From contig CM019708.1 of NCBI GenBank assembly GCA_009760885.1, positions 17,243,189 to 17,307,188 of the forward strand: 64,000 nt of DNA. The letters run 5' to 3'. The notes below the pieces were generated by a model, which searched no databases, was not told where the DNA came from, and saw nothing but the letters and a program-made list of their open reading frames with translations. Each line of letters starts with the position of its first letter. Positions within the stretch are counted from its first letter, which is position 1. This document shows, one piece after another, positions 1 through 11,412 of this stretch. The position numbers and the translations under genes are program-made. This stretch comes from Achatina immaculata. Its lineage: Eukaryota; Mollusca; Gastropoda; Stylommatophora; Achatinidae.

Positions 1-121
1 GCCAATTCAGTGGGCATAACATCCCCTGATGAGACTGAAAAACTCGCCGAAGACAGGAAATCTTGGCGAACTACTATGCGGGCCCTATGTGACGTTTAGC
101 GGAACGAGAAGGATGTAAGAT
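1..121 (+). pseudogene. LINE 3' end (C-terminal tail of a reverse transcriptase ORF), type A
   Basis: Frame 1 reads through the window edge to a stop at 100-102 and gives a C-terminal tail with the motif LAEDRKSWRTTMRALCDV. Tails of the form 'L-A-x-D-R-x-x-W-R...L-C' close the ORF2 protein of many invertebrate non-LTR retrotransposons. The same 3' end is found reverse-complemented near 12.9, 13.4, 15.8, 17.2 and 18.65 kb, which shows that it is an interspersed repeat. The 5' part lies outside the window or is truncated. Confidence 0.75.
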
Positions 122-766
122 ATCTAGAACTAGCCTCCGTCGCCAGACTATTATCTCTGATAAGGTAAAACTTTGTTCTTTCAGGACACTTCCTGCCATG
201 TTTCACTTTCCCCACTAGTCCCCCTATCCTTGAAGTCTAAGCCCATCCTTTCTAAGCCCACGTGCTACCAGAACGAGCCAGCTCACGACCTGCCTAACAA
301 AACTGCCCACGAACTAATTTTTTTAAGACACTTCCACACACGGTGACATTCTTATTGGCCAGCTAAGGAAGTGTCTTTTTTTTTTAACATCGCCAAATTC
401 GGCATGAACTCTCATTTTAAAAAATTCGCCAAACCGACCTGGGACGTCACTTGTGTCAGCAACAAGGACTTGGAAGAACGACGAAAGAACGAGCCTCAAG
501 AAAGATCTGAAAGAAAAAAAAAGGGGCGTAAATGTCGTTTGATGAAGAAACGAGGCCCAAGACTCGTGAACAGGCACAGGATGATGTCTCCGCATCACAA
601 ACCACACACTGTTTGCTGTTTACTGCTCATCTAGCACTGGTCTAATCGGCCACAAGTGCCACAACAACCAACATGTACCTGCTTCACCAACTGCTTCTCA
701 GACGAGACCCCATCTTGGGGTGGTTGGTACCATATTCCTCCCAACACGTAGAGACTATGTCAAGAG
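122..766. other. Unassigned sequence
   Basis: No recognisable gene or repeat. Short ORFs occur on both strands but lack family motifs. Contains a T9 run near 377-385. Confidence 0.5.
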
Positions 767-801
767 ATCTTCTTCTTCTTCTTCCTTCCTTCCTTCCTTC
801 C
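767..801. repeat. (CTT)n/(CCTT)n microsatellite
   Basis: Pure CTT units change to CCTT units. Simple sequence. Confidence 0.9.
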
Positions 802-999
802 TGGAACTGCGAGCTGGTGTTCTTTGCAGCCGATGCTGTGGAGACGTTGAGCTGCAGCATCGTGTCGGGTCATGGCGGATATTTTTCAGTCTCTACAGTG
901 GCTGTACAATACTTCTCTAGCAGGCTCCACCACTATGGGGACTACGGCCATCCCTCCCCAGTTAGCCAAGATAAGTCTTTTACTGGGGGGACAGGGTCT

Positions 1000-1085
1000 T
1001 GGTCAGTTATGGTTCGCCAGCTTTGGCGCTAGCATGTCAGCTGTGGGTCGCTGATCGCCAAAACGGACAGGGTCTTCACATACAC
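1000..1085 (+). repeat. Dispersed repeat X, unexpanded copy
   Basis: The stretch with 'ATGGTTCGCCAGC', 'GCATGTCAGCTGTGGGTCGC' and 'ACAGGGTCTTCAC' matches, in the same order, the last units and right flank of the 34-bp array ending near 34,530. Here the segment is present once. Family unknown. Confidence 0.6.
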
Positions 1086-1117
1086 TCCCTGTAACAGATG
1101 TCACCAACTACGATTAG

Positions 1118-1118
1118 T

Positions 1119-1150
<32 letters not shown>

Positions 1151-1583
1151 GCTCACACATCTCTCTCTCTTTCTCTCTCTCCCTCTCTCGCTCACATATC
1201 TCTCTCTTTCTCTCTCTCCCTCTCTCGCTCACATGTCTTTCTCTCTCTCCCTCTCTCGCTCACACCTCTCTCTCTTTCTCTCTCTCTCTTTCTCTCTCTC
1301 TTCCTCTCTCGCTCACACCTCTCTCTCTCGCTCACACCTCTCTCTCGCTCACACCTCTCTCTCTTTCTCTCTCTCTCTTTCTCTCTCTCTTCCTCTCTCG
1401 CTCACACCTCTCTCTCTCGCTCACACCTCTCTCTCGCTCACACCTCTCTCTCTCTCTCGCTCACATCTGTCTCTCTCTCTCTCGCTCACACCTCTCTCTC
1501 TTTCTTTCTCTCTTCCTCTCTCGCTCACACCTCTCTCTCTCGCTCACACCTCTCTCTCTCCCTCTCTCTCTCTCTTTCTCTCT
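1118..1583. repeat. CT-rich compound micro/minisatellite
   Basis: (CT)n tracts are punctuated by the module TCGCTCACACCTCTC at irregular 20-60 base steps. The Ser/Leu-rich reading frame across it is a product of the repeat, not a gene. Confidence 0.95.
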
Positions 1584-2007
1584 GAAACTGGGCAGTCCAA
1601 AGAACCTCAGCGGCCTGTCTACAGAAAGGAAAAGAATGACAGGGTCTTGAACAGTTAGGACTCGTTAGTCCAAATAATACCGCCAACATTAACATACTCA
1701 CCTTTGCTTGAGGAGAGGGGCTGCATTTACCTGGTGACGCAATAAGTGAAGAGGGAAAGAATGGACACACAAACTAAACAATGTACGTCAGACAATGGTA
1801 GCAAGCAGCACTGAACAGACAGTAGCGTCAGCAGAACTGTTAAGTACATTATAGCGAGCTCAAATAACGTCGCTTGGCAGTAGGAGAGATAACTGTGTAA
1901 ATATTCGTGTCAATTATCTCTCCGCTGTTTCCTGCCCTTAGGTACACACAAAACACACCTTTGAGCAGTGTTTCCCACAGTGGGCGATAACGATTCCAGA
2001 GATAGAA
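1584..2007. other. Unassigned sequence with a hAT-like terminus at 1967-1988
   Basis: No gene seen. The string CAGTGTTTCCCACAGTGGGC resembles the terminal inverted repeats of hAT transposons (CAGTGTTTCCCAAxxTGGG); no partner end was located, so this is only a resemblance. Confidence 0.3.
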
Positions 2008-2325
2008 GATTACCAACCCAAGCAGCAGAAGATAACCAATCAAAGAGGTACAAGATTACCCACCCAAGAGCTACAAGATTACCAACCCAAAAGCTATAAG
2101 ATTAGCAACCCAAGAGCTACAAGATTACCAAACCAAGGGGTAGAAGATTACCAAACCCAAGAGCTACAGGATTAGCAACCCAAGAGGTAGAAGGTTGCCA
2201 ACAAAAGAGGTACAAGGTCACCAACCGAAGAGGTACAAGATTACCAACCCAAGAGGTACAAGGTTACCAACCCAAGAGGTACAAGGTTACCAACCCAAGA
2301 GGTACAAGGCTACCAACAGGAAAAC
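2008..2325 (+). repeat. 23-bp minisatellite
   Basis: Core TACCAACCCAAGAGGTACAA repeated about 13 times. Right-hand units are nearly identical, left-hand units are degenerate. Confidence 0.9.
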
Positions 2326-2493
2326 TACCACATTTTGTGGGTTCCTGGAAATTTATTTATCTGATATGTAACAGGTTTTGTCTTGGGAGAATTGATCTAA
2401 ATGACAAAAAATAACAAGTTTAGTCTTATATAAGATAGAGTATGAGATGTCTCCTTCAACTCCCGCCATATGAGCTGCTTCCTAGCTAAATAT

Positions 2494-2695
2494 ACAGTTA
2501 TTTCATGTGCAGAATCTAAACATTTTTCAGTATAATCCAGTCATTTCATGTGGAGAATATAAACATGTTTCAGTATAATCCATTCATTTCATGTGGAGAA
2601 TCTAAACATGTTTCAGTATAATCCATTCATTTCATGCGGAGAATCTAAACATGTTTCAGTATAATCCAGTCATTTCATGTGGAGAATGTAAAGAT
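2494..2695 (+). repeat. 43-bp minisatellite
   Basis: CAGTATAATCC recurs at 2528, 2571 and 2614, a 43-base period. About 4.5 copies. Confidence 0.9.
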
Positions 2696-2794
2696 TTTCA
2701 GAACAAACTAGTTTCACAGACTCCAGTACTAGTTCATTACACAACCCCCGCCACTCGTGGCTGACCCTGTGATATGATTCACAGCTGTAAAGCG

Positions 2795-3365
2795 GTGCCG
2801 AGTACTTTCACACAATAAGTACAGCGATTCTCACACTGCGAGACCAGCACCAAATATTTCCACACGGTAAGTACAGTGATTCTCAAACTGTGAGACTGGC
2901 AACAAATACTTCCACACAGTAAGTACGGTGATTCTCAAACTGTGAGACTGGCAACAAATACTTCCACACAGTAAGTACGGTGATTCTCAAACTGTGGGAC
3001 TGGCAACAAATACTTCCACATGGTAAGTATAGTGATTCTCAAACTATAAGGCCAACAACAACTACTTCCACACAGTAAGTACAGTGATTCTCAAACTACA
3101 AGACCAGCAACAATTACTTCTACACAGTAAGTACAGTGATTCTCAAATTATAAGACCAGTACAAATACTTCCACACACTACGTACAGTGATTCTCAAACT
3201 ATAAGACCTTTAATAAATACTTCCACACAGTAAGTACAGTGATTCTCAAACTGTAAGACCCGCCCCGCAACAGATACTTTAACACAGTAAATACAGTGGT
3301 TCTCAAACTTCAAGACCGGCAACAAATACTTCCACACAGTAAGTACAGTGATTCTCAAACTGCAC
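2795..3365 (+). repeat. 52-bp minisatellite whose unit carries a hAT-like terminus
   Basis: TGTGAGACTGG recurs at 2889 and 2941, giving a 52-base period and about 11 copies. Each unit contains CAGTGATTCTCAAACTGTG, very close to the well-known hAT terminal repeat CAGTGGTTCTCAAACTGTGG. One unit near 3294 reads CAGTGGTTCTCAAACT exactly. The hAT link is inference from the motif. Confidence 0.85.
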
Positions 3366-3848
3366 CAGCAATTTCAAACCCAGTTTAATGTAACTTAACA
3401 TACCTGAAAAATTCTGCTTGATCGCCTCTTCAACAACTGTGCCATCACTTCCAGGTCACATGCACCAAAGTTAACCAACTTCACGTCTTTATCCGAAACT
3501 CAGCGTCAGTCATAAAGTGAAGGGTGAGGTGAACTGGTCTGATATGACTGCACTAATTCAGCTATCATAGGATCGCTCTCCTGAGTGCAAGTTTGTAACT
3601 GACCGCAAAAAGTCTCAATATCAGAACTTTGGAGCATGTGAATGTCTTCTAACCATCACAGCATGAACATCAGTCATCTTTTTGTGCAAATCGTAAAAAC
3701 AAGTACATTTCATACACCTTGTGAATTACAAAATATCTTATAACTCTATAACCACTGGTAGCATTCTCTCATTACCAGGAGAGAAAAAAATGGCCTTAAT
3801 ATTGGATGAAAGCACACAGAATAGAGAGAACATGCTGGACATCCAGAG
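3366..3848. other. Unassigned sequence
   Basis: No gene, array or transposon motif seen. Confidence 0.5.
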
Positions 3849-3897
3849 TAGTGGTGGTGGTGATGATGATAATGATGATGATGATGATGATGATGCA
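3849..3897. repeat. (GTG)n(GAT)n microsatellite
   Basis: GTGGTGGTG followed by GATGAT repeats with one AAT interruption. Such tracts are also LINE 3' tails in this window, but no LINE body adjoins here. Confidence 0.9.
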
Positions 3898-4339
3898 TAA
3901 CTTCTCAGTGTAGCCAGATTCTGATCCAGAAGAAAAGGCTACTAGTCTAATGTCAGAAATCTTGAACAGGATCAACAGACGGAGAAGTTTGGAATCTAGG
4001 GAAAATATACACACAGACGGTGTAACTGAAGACACTCAAACTGAATATTTGTCAAGTTAAGTGCCAGACCACATAAATCTGCTACAAGGATCAGTGGCAA
4101 AATTATGTAAATCCCACAGGGTCAAGACTTGTGTCTGACCTCCTGTATAACGGGCTCTGGTCGATTCTCCCATGGCGCACCGCAAACATGTGGCGACCAC
4201 ATGACCAGATTGATATAACAAATTTGATTATAACGCGTGCCACAGCATCTACAGTTTTCATCTGTCTGGAAAATATCACAACAACATGCAACTACACTCA
4301 CAGTGAATGATCTTGAATAAATATCATCTATCTAAGATA
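3898..4339. other. Unassigned sequence
   Basis: No support for a gene. Short minus-strand ORFs have no recognisable motif. Confidence 0.5.
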
Positions 4340-4912
4340 CTGCTTCTCTACAACTAAGGCAAATATTGCTTCTGCTCTACAACTAAACAAACGGCAAGCA
4401 TTGCTTCTCTTCTACTACTAAATATACGCCAAGTACTGCTTCTCTTCTACAACTAAATATACGCTAAGTATTGCTTCTCTTCAACAACTAAATATACGCT
4501 AAGTATTGCTTCTCTTTAACAACTAAATATACGCCAAGTATTGCTTCTGCTCTACAACTAAACAAACCCCAAGAATTGCTTCTATTCTACAACTAAACAA
4601 ACGCCAAGTATTGCTTCTATTATACGCCTAAACAAACGCCAAGTATTGCTTCTATTCTACAACTAATAAAACGCCAAGTCTTGGTTCTATTCTACAACTA
4701 AACAAACGCCAAGTATTGCCTCTATTCTACAACTAAACAAACGCCAAGTATTGCTTCTATTCTACAACTAAATATACATCAAGTATTGCTTCTATTCTAC
4801 ACCTAAACAAACGCCAAGTATTGCTTCTATTCTACAACTAATAAAACGCCACGTATTGGTTCTATTCTACACTTAAACAAACGCCAAGTATTGTTTCTAT
4901 TCTACAACAAAA
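4340..4912 (+). repeat. 35-bp minisatellite
   Basis: Core CGCCAAGTATTGCTTCTATT plus ACAACTAAACAAA, about 16 copies, with two subtypes: an AAATATACGC form at left and an AAACAAACGC form at right. Confidence 0.9.
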
Positions 4913-4939
4913 GCCAACAGATACTATCAATTACTCTAC

Positions 4940-5490
4940 ATATATCTCAAGTCACCATCAAGTCAGTAAACACAAATGATTATGTTACAGTTACACACCT
5001 ATCTTTACAAAAATCTCAAGTCACCATCAAGTCAGTAAACACAAATGATTATGCTACAATTACACATATATCTTTACAAAAATCTCAAGTCACAATCAAG
5101 TCAGTAAACACAAATGATTACGCTACAATTACACATCTATCTTTACAAAAATCTCAAGTCACCATCAAGTCAGTAAACACAAATGATTATGCTACAATTA
5201 CACATATATCTTTACAAAAATCTCAAGTCACAATCAAGTCAGTAAACACAAATGATTACGCTACAATTACACACCTATCTTTAAAAAAATCTCAAGTCAC
5301 AATCAAGTCAGTAAACACAAATGATTAAGCTACAATTACACACCTATCTTTACAAAAATCTCAAGTCACCATCAAGTCAGTAAACACAAATGATTACGCT
5401 ACAATTACACACCTATCTTTACAAAAATCTCAAGTCACCATCAAGTCAGTAAACACAAATGATTACGCTACAGTTACACACTTAACCTAC
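4940..5490 (+). repeat. 69-bp minisatellite (in-frame 23-residue unit)
   Basis: About 8 copies of a 69-base unit containing CAAGTCACCATCAAGTCAGT. Because 69 is divisible by 3, a 145-residue frame (4891-5328) stays open as a periodic 23-residue peptide containing SQVTIKSVNTNDYATITH. Variants alternate (CACC/CACA; TATATC/CTATC), suggesting a two-unit higher-order pattern. A TAA arises by point change in one unit, arguing against coding. Confidence 0.9.
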
Positions 5491-5949
5491 TCTACAGGTA
5501 TCTCAAGGCAATCACTCCTAGAAAGACCACACATTCTCTAATTTAAAAGCCAACTCCTAACATCTGAGCGTTTCTGGATAAAAAGCAAATACTTTCCTAC
5601 CTATATCTTTCATAGAATACAGGTAACCACAATCGTTTCATAGCCAGGTAGTCAGGTATGTTTTGTAAGCGATCATATACTGGAAAGCCTAACAGCTCGG
5701 CACCACTGACAACTGTATAAATATACACATTACATAGGCCAGCCTGCACATAATGGACAATTGAAAACTAATAGGATATGTTTGTATGTGATTTATGTCG
5801 CTAGCTACCACACAGGGCGTTCACAGAAATAGTTTGAATAGTTCAAAGATGAACACTAGCGAAATGGGATTCGAGAATTTGCTAAAGTAGTTAAAAGATT
5901 AAATGAAAACGTCGTTATACGACCAGACATTTTCGGGAATGATAGAACA
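5491..5949. other. Unassigned sequence
   Basis: AT-rich; no gene or array seen. Confidence 0.5.
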
Positions 5950-6300
5950 GGTTTAACATACTCTTAACATTCCCATACACATAACAGCCTACAGAATATA
6001 TTACACACATCACAGCACACGCAATATAACATACACATAACAATCTTCGTACTATATCACACACATAACAGTCTACGTAACATACCCTACAAATAACAAT
6101 ACTACATAAATAACAGTCTACGTCATATATCACACGCATAATAGTCTCTACGTAATATATCATATACATATCAGTCTACATAATATACACACAACAATTT
6201 ACATAATACATCATATACATACAGCCTATGTCAGTCTACGTAATATATTATAGACAAAATAGTGTCTGATGCTACATGAAACACATAACAGCCATATATA
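5950..6300 (-). repeat. Degenerate ~28-bp minisatellite
   Basis: Repeated ACATAACAGTCTACGTAATA-like units with many substitutions and indels; an old array. Confidence 0.7.
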
Positions 6301-6814
6301 ACAGTCATATATGTGACCAAAAAAATGACCACATTTAAACATAACGCAACATTTTAAAAAATACGCGTAATTATATGCGTCAGATCAGTGCCTGTTCCAT
6401 TGTATACTTTTTTCCATGGACAGCGTTAACTAATCTCTAAGGTCATTACTGTGCCTCTCTGCGGTCTGCGTACACTGAGTAATAGTTGCACTGGTCCGGC
6501 ATGAGAAATGGCTCTAAGATAAATATCCACAAATGCCACTGGAATGACACGTTAAACCATTTTCATGAAATTTTAACTGTAATCCATGAACTAATCCTTC
6601 ATCCCCTTCAGTGCAGGACATCGAAGGCAGCGGGACTCGACACTTTACGGACAATCAGAAACAACATGTCAGCGGGGATTTCCATATTAGACGTGCGTCA
6701 ATCACGTTCGGCAACCGTTACTGTCAGACAACTTTAATCTCTCGCTGATTTCTCATTTCTGCAAATGACGACGTGCTTTAATCTTCGTGGCCCCACATCT
6801 ACGGGTGATGCGGT
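6301..6814. other. Unassigned sequence
   Basis: An 83-codon ORF (6486-6737) has no recognisable motif. Nothing else is supported. Confidence 0.4.
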
Positions 6815-6975
6815 ACTTTAATCACTGCGGCCAGTATCTACAGGTGATGAAGTACAAACAACGACGGAAAAATATCTACCCGTAATGCAATACTTTAACA
6901 GCTGTGACCAGCATCTACAGATTAAGTAGAACTTTAACAGCTGTGGCCAGCATCTACAGATAAGTAGAACTTTAA
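6815..6975 (+). repeat. Short ~40-bp minisatellite
   Basis: Three to four copies of a unit with GCCAGCATCTACAGATAAGT and ACTTTAACAGCTGTG. Confidence 0.75.
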
Positions 6976-6989
6976 CTCCCATGGCCCAC

Positions 6990-7140
6990 AGTCATGAGTG
7001 GGACAGGAAATAGCCATGCCAATGAGTGGAGTGGGACAGAAAACAACCGTGCCAATGACTGGAGTGGGACAGAAAACAGCCGTGCCAATGAGTGGAGTGG
7101 GACAGGAAACAGCCGTGCCAATGAGTGGAGTGGGGCCAGG
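6990..7140 (+). repeat. 33-bp minisatellite
   Basis: Four to five copies containing GAGTGGAGTGGGACAG and GCCGTGCCAATGA. The 33-base unit keeps several frames open on both strands at once, so these ORFs are not evidence of genes. Confidence 0.9.
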
Positions 7141-7460
7141 GAACTACACCCGCTCCCAGCAGCGTCCCGCACAGCAACGGCCGGTGGGTTAGCTTAGACT
7201 GACATGGCCTCCCGGGTAACAGAATTTGGCCAGAAGCCAATCTCTTAAGTCTGTTCCGAGAACTGAAAAAAAAAAAAACCAAAACAACTCCGCATCCGAC
7301 ACCACGTCTCTATAGCAAAGTCTTCACAGTAACATCATAAACAAATAACTGGGGATCAGAAACAAGAAATACGCTACACATTTCTACTGGTACACTGGCT
7401 CGCAAAGTTTATGTTGCACGCATATATTTCTTTTTTTTTTTAAAAAGGCCTCAGAAATCA

Positions 7461-7662
7461 CATGTTATCACAGTCCTATGTTATCACAGTCCTATGTTAT
7501 CACAGTTCCTATGTTATCACAGTCCTATGTTATCACAGTTTCTATGTTATCACAGTCCTATGTTATCACAGTCCTATGTTATCACAGTTTCTATGTTATC
7601 ACAGTCCTATATTATCACAGTCCTATGTTATCACAGTTCCTATGTTATCACAGTTCCTATGC
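7461..7662 (+). repeat. 16/17-bp minisatellite
   Basis: About 12 copies of CCTATGTTATCACAGT, some with one added T (16 versus 17 bases). Confidence 0.95.
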
Positions 7663-8154
7663 CCTAGCCCTTAAATCACTCCAAAACTAGCACCTCAGTG
7701 CACTCACACACACACACACACACGACAGAACGTAAACAGAGAGACAGAATCACACCTCACGTTTCTATCAGTTTAAACAAAGAAAAAGCTACACCAAAAC
7801 TACGCTAAAAAAAAAAAACGAAACAAAAGCAAATAAACAACCGAGTCTACGGCCGAAGCAGAATTTTGGAACATAAAGTCTGGGTGGAGGATACTGAGAC
7901 AGTTGAATGTTCCGGAAACCGAAATGTCAAAACTAACAGCAACACGCAGTGACTGGATGACACGAACAGGGGATGTAAACCGCTGGTCGTACACATTTTA
8001 AAAATAGTCTCCCTTGTACAGCCACTTTTATTTTAGCACGAGGGTTCTCGAGTTTTTCGAGGAAGCGACCCGCCCCACTTTAAACATGAACTTCTAATCT
8101 AGAGATAAGTTAAAAATCTCATCTCTATCTCGTGACAATTACGAAATAATGCTC
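7663..8154. other. Unassigned sequence with a (CA)n tract at 7706-7722
   Basis: No gene or transposon motif seen. Confidence 0.5.
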
Positions 8155-8391
8155 TGGATGAGTGACTGACTGCCAAATTATATTTTGATCAGAAATTAAC
8201 CCACTATTTATTTTGATGAGTGACTGCCTAATCTACATTTTGATCAGTGACTACCTAATCTATACTTCCGACGACTGATTTACCTAATCTATATTTTAAT
8301 GACTGATTACCTAATCTATATTCTAATGAATGATTACCTAATCTATATGTTGATGAGTGATTACCTTATTTATATTTTGATGTGTGATTCA
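8155..8391 (+). repeat. ~27-bp minisatellite, left part
   Basis: Units like GATGAGTGATTACCTAATCT plus ATATTTT. The array is interrupted by the LINE at 8392 and resumes at 9477, so the LINE inserted into an existing array. Confidence 0.85.
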
Positions 8392-9434
8392 CCAAGGTGA
8401 AACATAATGAAATTATTAAAATGCTTGAAGACATCAATATAGACGGCAAAGACCTGAGGATTGTAAAACATCTATACTGGCACCAAGAAGCAGCGATTCG
8501 AGTTGAAAATAGAACTGGAAAATATCAACCTATAAAACAAGGGGTGCAACAAGGATGTGTACTATCTCCAGACCTTTTCTCTCTGTACAGCAAGAACATT
8601 CTAAGAATGATCATCACAGAACCAGGCATAAAAATTGGAGGATACAATATTAATAACCTTTGGTATGCTGATGACACAGTACTGATAGCTGAGAACCAGC
8701 AAGACATGCAAAAATCTCTTGGATAAAGTCGCTATAGGAAGTGAACAGAAAGGCCTTACTTTAAACATCAAAAAGACAGAGACTATGGTTATATCTAAGA
8801 AAGAGAATCTATCAAAATTCAGTATAAAATTAAATGGAACTATTCTAAAGTAGGTGCAGAAATTCAAATACCTTGGAGCAGTAATAAATTCAGATGGAAA
8901 ATGCAGAACAGAAATTAGGAACAGAATAGGCCAATCAAAGGCTGCATTTCAGAGAATGAGAAACATATTATGCAACACATCCTTATCGATGAATGTTAGA
9001 AAACGAATCCTAAAATGCTATACTGAATCTATCTTGTTATATGGAAGTGAATCATGGACAATAGGCAGGTCTGCACAAAAATCATTGGAAGCAGCAGAAA
9101 TGTGGTTTATTAGAAGAATGTTGTGAATCCCCTGGACAGCAAAAATAACTAATCAAGAATGTATGAGAAGAACTGGAGAGACAAAAAATCTTGTCAAAAA
9201 AATAAGAGAGAGACAATGTACTTTGTTAGGACATTCAATGAGAAGAGGGGGCATTGAAAATATTATAACAACAGGAAAAACAGAGGGAAGAAGATCAAGA
9301 GGAAGACCAAGAGAAATGATACTGGACAGTCTGACGGGATGGTGTGAGAGGAGATCACCAACTGAGCTAATGTTCTGCATGAAGGATCGGGTACTCTGGA
9401 GAAGCATAATAGCCAATGCCAGTAGGCATGACAC

Positions 9435-9477
<43 letters not shown>

Positions 9478-9478
9478 C
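8392..9478 (+). pseudogene. 5'-truncated LINE (RTE-like) reverse transcriptase fragment
   Basis: The fragment opens inside the polymerase domain at a KVKHNEI motif (AFDKVKH-type), followed by GVQQGCVLSPDLF and the catalytic YADDTVLIA near 8664-8690. The C-terminal part follows, with QCTLLGHSMRRGG and GRRSRGRPREMILD, ending at 9438 in a (GAT)n tail of about 45 bases. Microsatellite 3' tails are usual for RTE-type LINEs. A frame change lies between about 8726 and 8854 and a stop at 9124-9126, so it is dead. Endonuclease and palm N-terminus are missing. The part from 8891 on is duplicated at 10583. Confidence 0.85.
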
Positions 9479-9625
9479 CTAATCTATATGTTGATGTGTG
9501 ACTACCTTAGCTATAAATTTTGATGAGTGATTACCGAATCCATATTATGATGAGTGAGTATGTAATCTACATTTTGATAAATGATTAACTTAATCTGCAT
9601 TTTGACAAGTGATTACTAAACTAAC
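9477..9625 (+). repeat. ~27-bp minisatellite, right part
   Basis: Continuation of the array at 8155-8391 after the LINE tail; units CTAATCTATATGTTGATG and GAGTGATTACC. Confidence 0.8.
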
Positions 9626-9719
9626 CTGTAAAATGCCCAATATAAATATGACACCTTAATCCATTTTCATAAAACTGTAAGCACCATAAACTACACATAA
9701 AGGATTACAGAATAGATAC

Positions 9720-10082
9720 AAGGGGTGTTCAAAAAAATTGGCATTCTGACATGAAAAAAAAGAAGAAGAAAATTACATTACCACTACTTTTCAATATAAT
9801 CTCATGGTTATCGACGCACTTGGTCCACCGATGCTCCAGTGCCATAATACCATTATAACAGAAGTATGAGTCTCCATGCACCCATAGCTGCTGACCTCAA
9901 AATTGCATTCAATTATTCTGCCATTCAGACCAGAAAACAAGCAGAAATCACTGGGAGCAAGATCTGGAGAGTAGGGCGGGTGCTGAAGCCATTCAAATCC
10001 TGCATCGTGGAGTGCGTCTAATGCAACATGAGGGGTGTGGCTGAATGCGATGTCCTGAAGGAGCAGGACACCTCTTTAGCAG
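9720..10082 (-). pseudogene. mariner transposase, C-terminal catalytic part (copy 1)
   Basis: The minus strand reads without a stop from LLQDIAFSHTPHVALD through WLQHPPYSPDLAPSDFCLF. The D in LLQD and the D in APSD are separated by exactly 34 residues, the D34D signature of mariner transposases (Tc1/mariner superfamily, cut-and-paste, TA targets). GGGGTGTTCAAAAAAATTGG at 9723-9742 is a plausible terminal repeat of the element. The reading frame is broken at 10083 by a LINE fragment. The rest of the gene lies to the right, up to about 14,745. Confidence 0.85.
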
Positions 10083-10478
10083 TTAGCCACGGCTCTTAAC
10101 TTTGAAGGCTTCACGAAGATGACCCATTAGTTCTGCATAATATACACCAATTATAGTAGCAGTCATTAGCATGTCCTTGCGGAACTCTGCCTCCCTAACA
10201 GCTCTCCTGTAGACCTCGCGGTTATAAGCAAGATGCCCTACTGCTGATGCATTCATTTGCAGATTATCAACGATGTCTTGCAGCAATCTTCACCTCGGTC
10301 TCCCTCTCTTTCTTTTTTCCCATTATGTACCCTTCCAAGACAGTCTTCTCTAAATTCTAATGACGTGTAATATGTCCAAAATATTTCAGTTTTCTCTTTA
10401 CTAGCCAAACTTCTTCAATATTAAGTTCTTGTAGTATGGTTATATTTGTTATATTTTTTGTGTTAATGATACTGAAGT
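10083..10478 (-). pseudogene. LINE 3' end, type C (copy 1), embedded in mariner
   Basis: On the minus strand it reads KTVLEGYIMGKK, then DIVDNLQMNASAVGHLAYNR and YRRAVREAEFRK, the C-terminal region of a non-LTR retrotransposon ORF2. Related copies lie at 47.1-47.9, 50.1, 53.6 and 57.8 kb. Located between two parts of the mariner transposase in the same orientation, so it is likely an insertion into the mariner copy. Confidence 0.8.
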
Positions 10479-10582
10479 AGCACCTATGAAGTAGTACTAT
10501 TTTATAATAGCACCTTCACCAATATAATCAACTAGGATGGTTCCTTCTGAATCTCGAAAAGCTGAGACCATGACCTTGCCAG
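10479..10582 (-). pseudogene. mariner transposase core fragment, cut by the duplication
   Basis: Minus-strand motif AGKVMVSAFRDSEGTILVDY, cut at the duplication junction 10583. The full version is at 12174-12380. Confidence 0.8.
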
Positions 10583-11126
10583 CAGATGGAAAATGCAGAA
10601 CAGAAATTAGGAACAGAATAGGCCAATCAAAGGCTGCATTTCAGAGAATGAGAAACATATTATGCAACACATCCTTATCGATGAATGTTAGAAAACGAAT
10701 CCTAAAATGCTATACTGAATCTATCTTGTTATATGGAAGTGAATCATGGACAATAGGCAGGTCTGCACAAAAATCATTGGAAGCAGCAGAAATGTGGTTT
10801 ATTAGAAGAATGTTGTGAATCCCCTGGACAGCAAAAATAACTAATCAAGAATGTATGAGAAGAACTGGAGAGACAAAAAATCTTGTCAAAAAAATAAGAG
10901 AGAGACAATGTACTTTGTTAGGACATTCAATGAGAAGAGGGGGCATTGAAAATATTATAACAACAGGAAAAACAGAGGGAAGAAGATCAAGAGGAAGACC
11001 AAGAGAAATGATACTGGACAGTCTGACGGGATGGTGTGAGAGGAGATCACCAACTGAGCTAATGTTCTGCATGAAGGATCGGGTACTCTGGAGAAGCATA
11101 ATAGCCAATGCCAGTAGGCATGACAC

Positions 11127-11171
<45 letters not shown>
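10583..11171 (+). pseudogene. LINE (RTE-like) 3' half, duplicated copy
   Basis: Copy of 8891-9478 created by the tandem duplication: ends in the same GRRSRGRPRE motif and a (GAT)n tail, one unit longer. Confidence 0.9.
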
Positions 11172-11172
<1 letters not shown>

Positions 11173-11412
11173 CCTAATCTATATGTTGATGTGTGACTAC
11201 CTTAGCTATAAATTTTGATGAGTGATTACCGAATCCATATTATGATGAGTGAGTATGTAATCTACATTTTGATAAATGATTAACTTAATCTGCATTTTGA
11301 CAAGTGATTACTAAACTAACCTGTAAAATGCCCAATATAAATATGACACCTTAATCCATTTTCATAAAACTGTAAGCACCATAAACTACACATAAAGGAT
11401 TACAGAATAGAT

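Larger units (their letters stand above)
8891..10582. repeat. Tandem duplication, copy 1 (1,692 bp)
   Basis: The unit from CAGATGG at 8891 is repeated from CAGATGG at 10583, and the second copy ends at CAGATGG 12278-12284. The outer flanks differ (TT before the first, TGCAG after the last). The contents are the LINE 3' half, array remnant, mariner C-terminus, LINE type C tail and part of the mariner core. The copies differ by one GAT unit, so the event is recent. Confidence 0.95.

Noticed and set aside
1098..1658. 186-codon Ser/Leu ORF
   Set aside because: Product of the (CT)n array.
8397..9438. Functional reverse transcriptase gene
   Set aside because: It lacks the N-terminal endonuclease and first RT blocks, and has a frame change and an internal stop.
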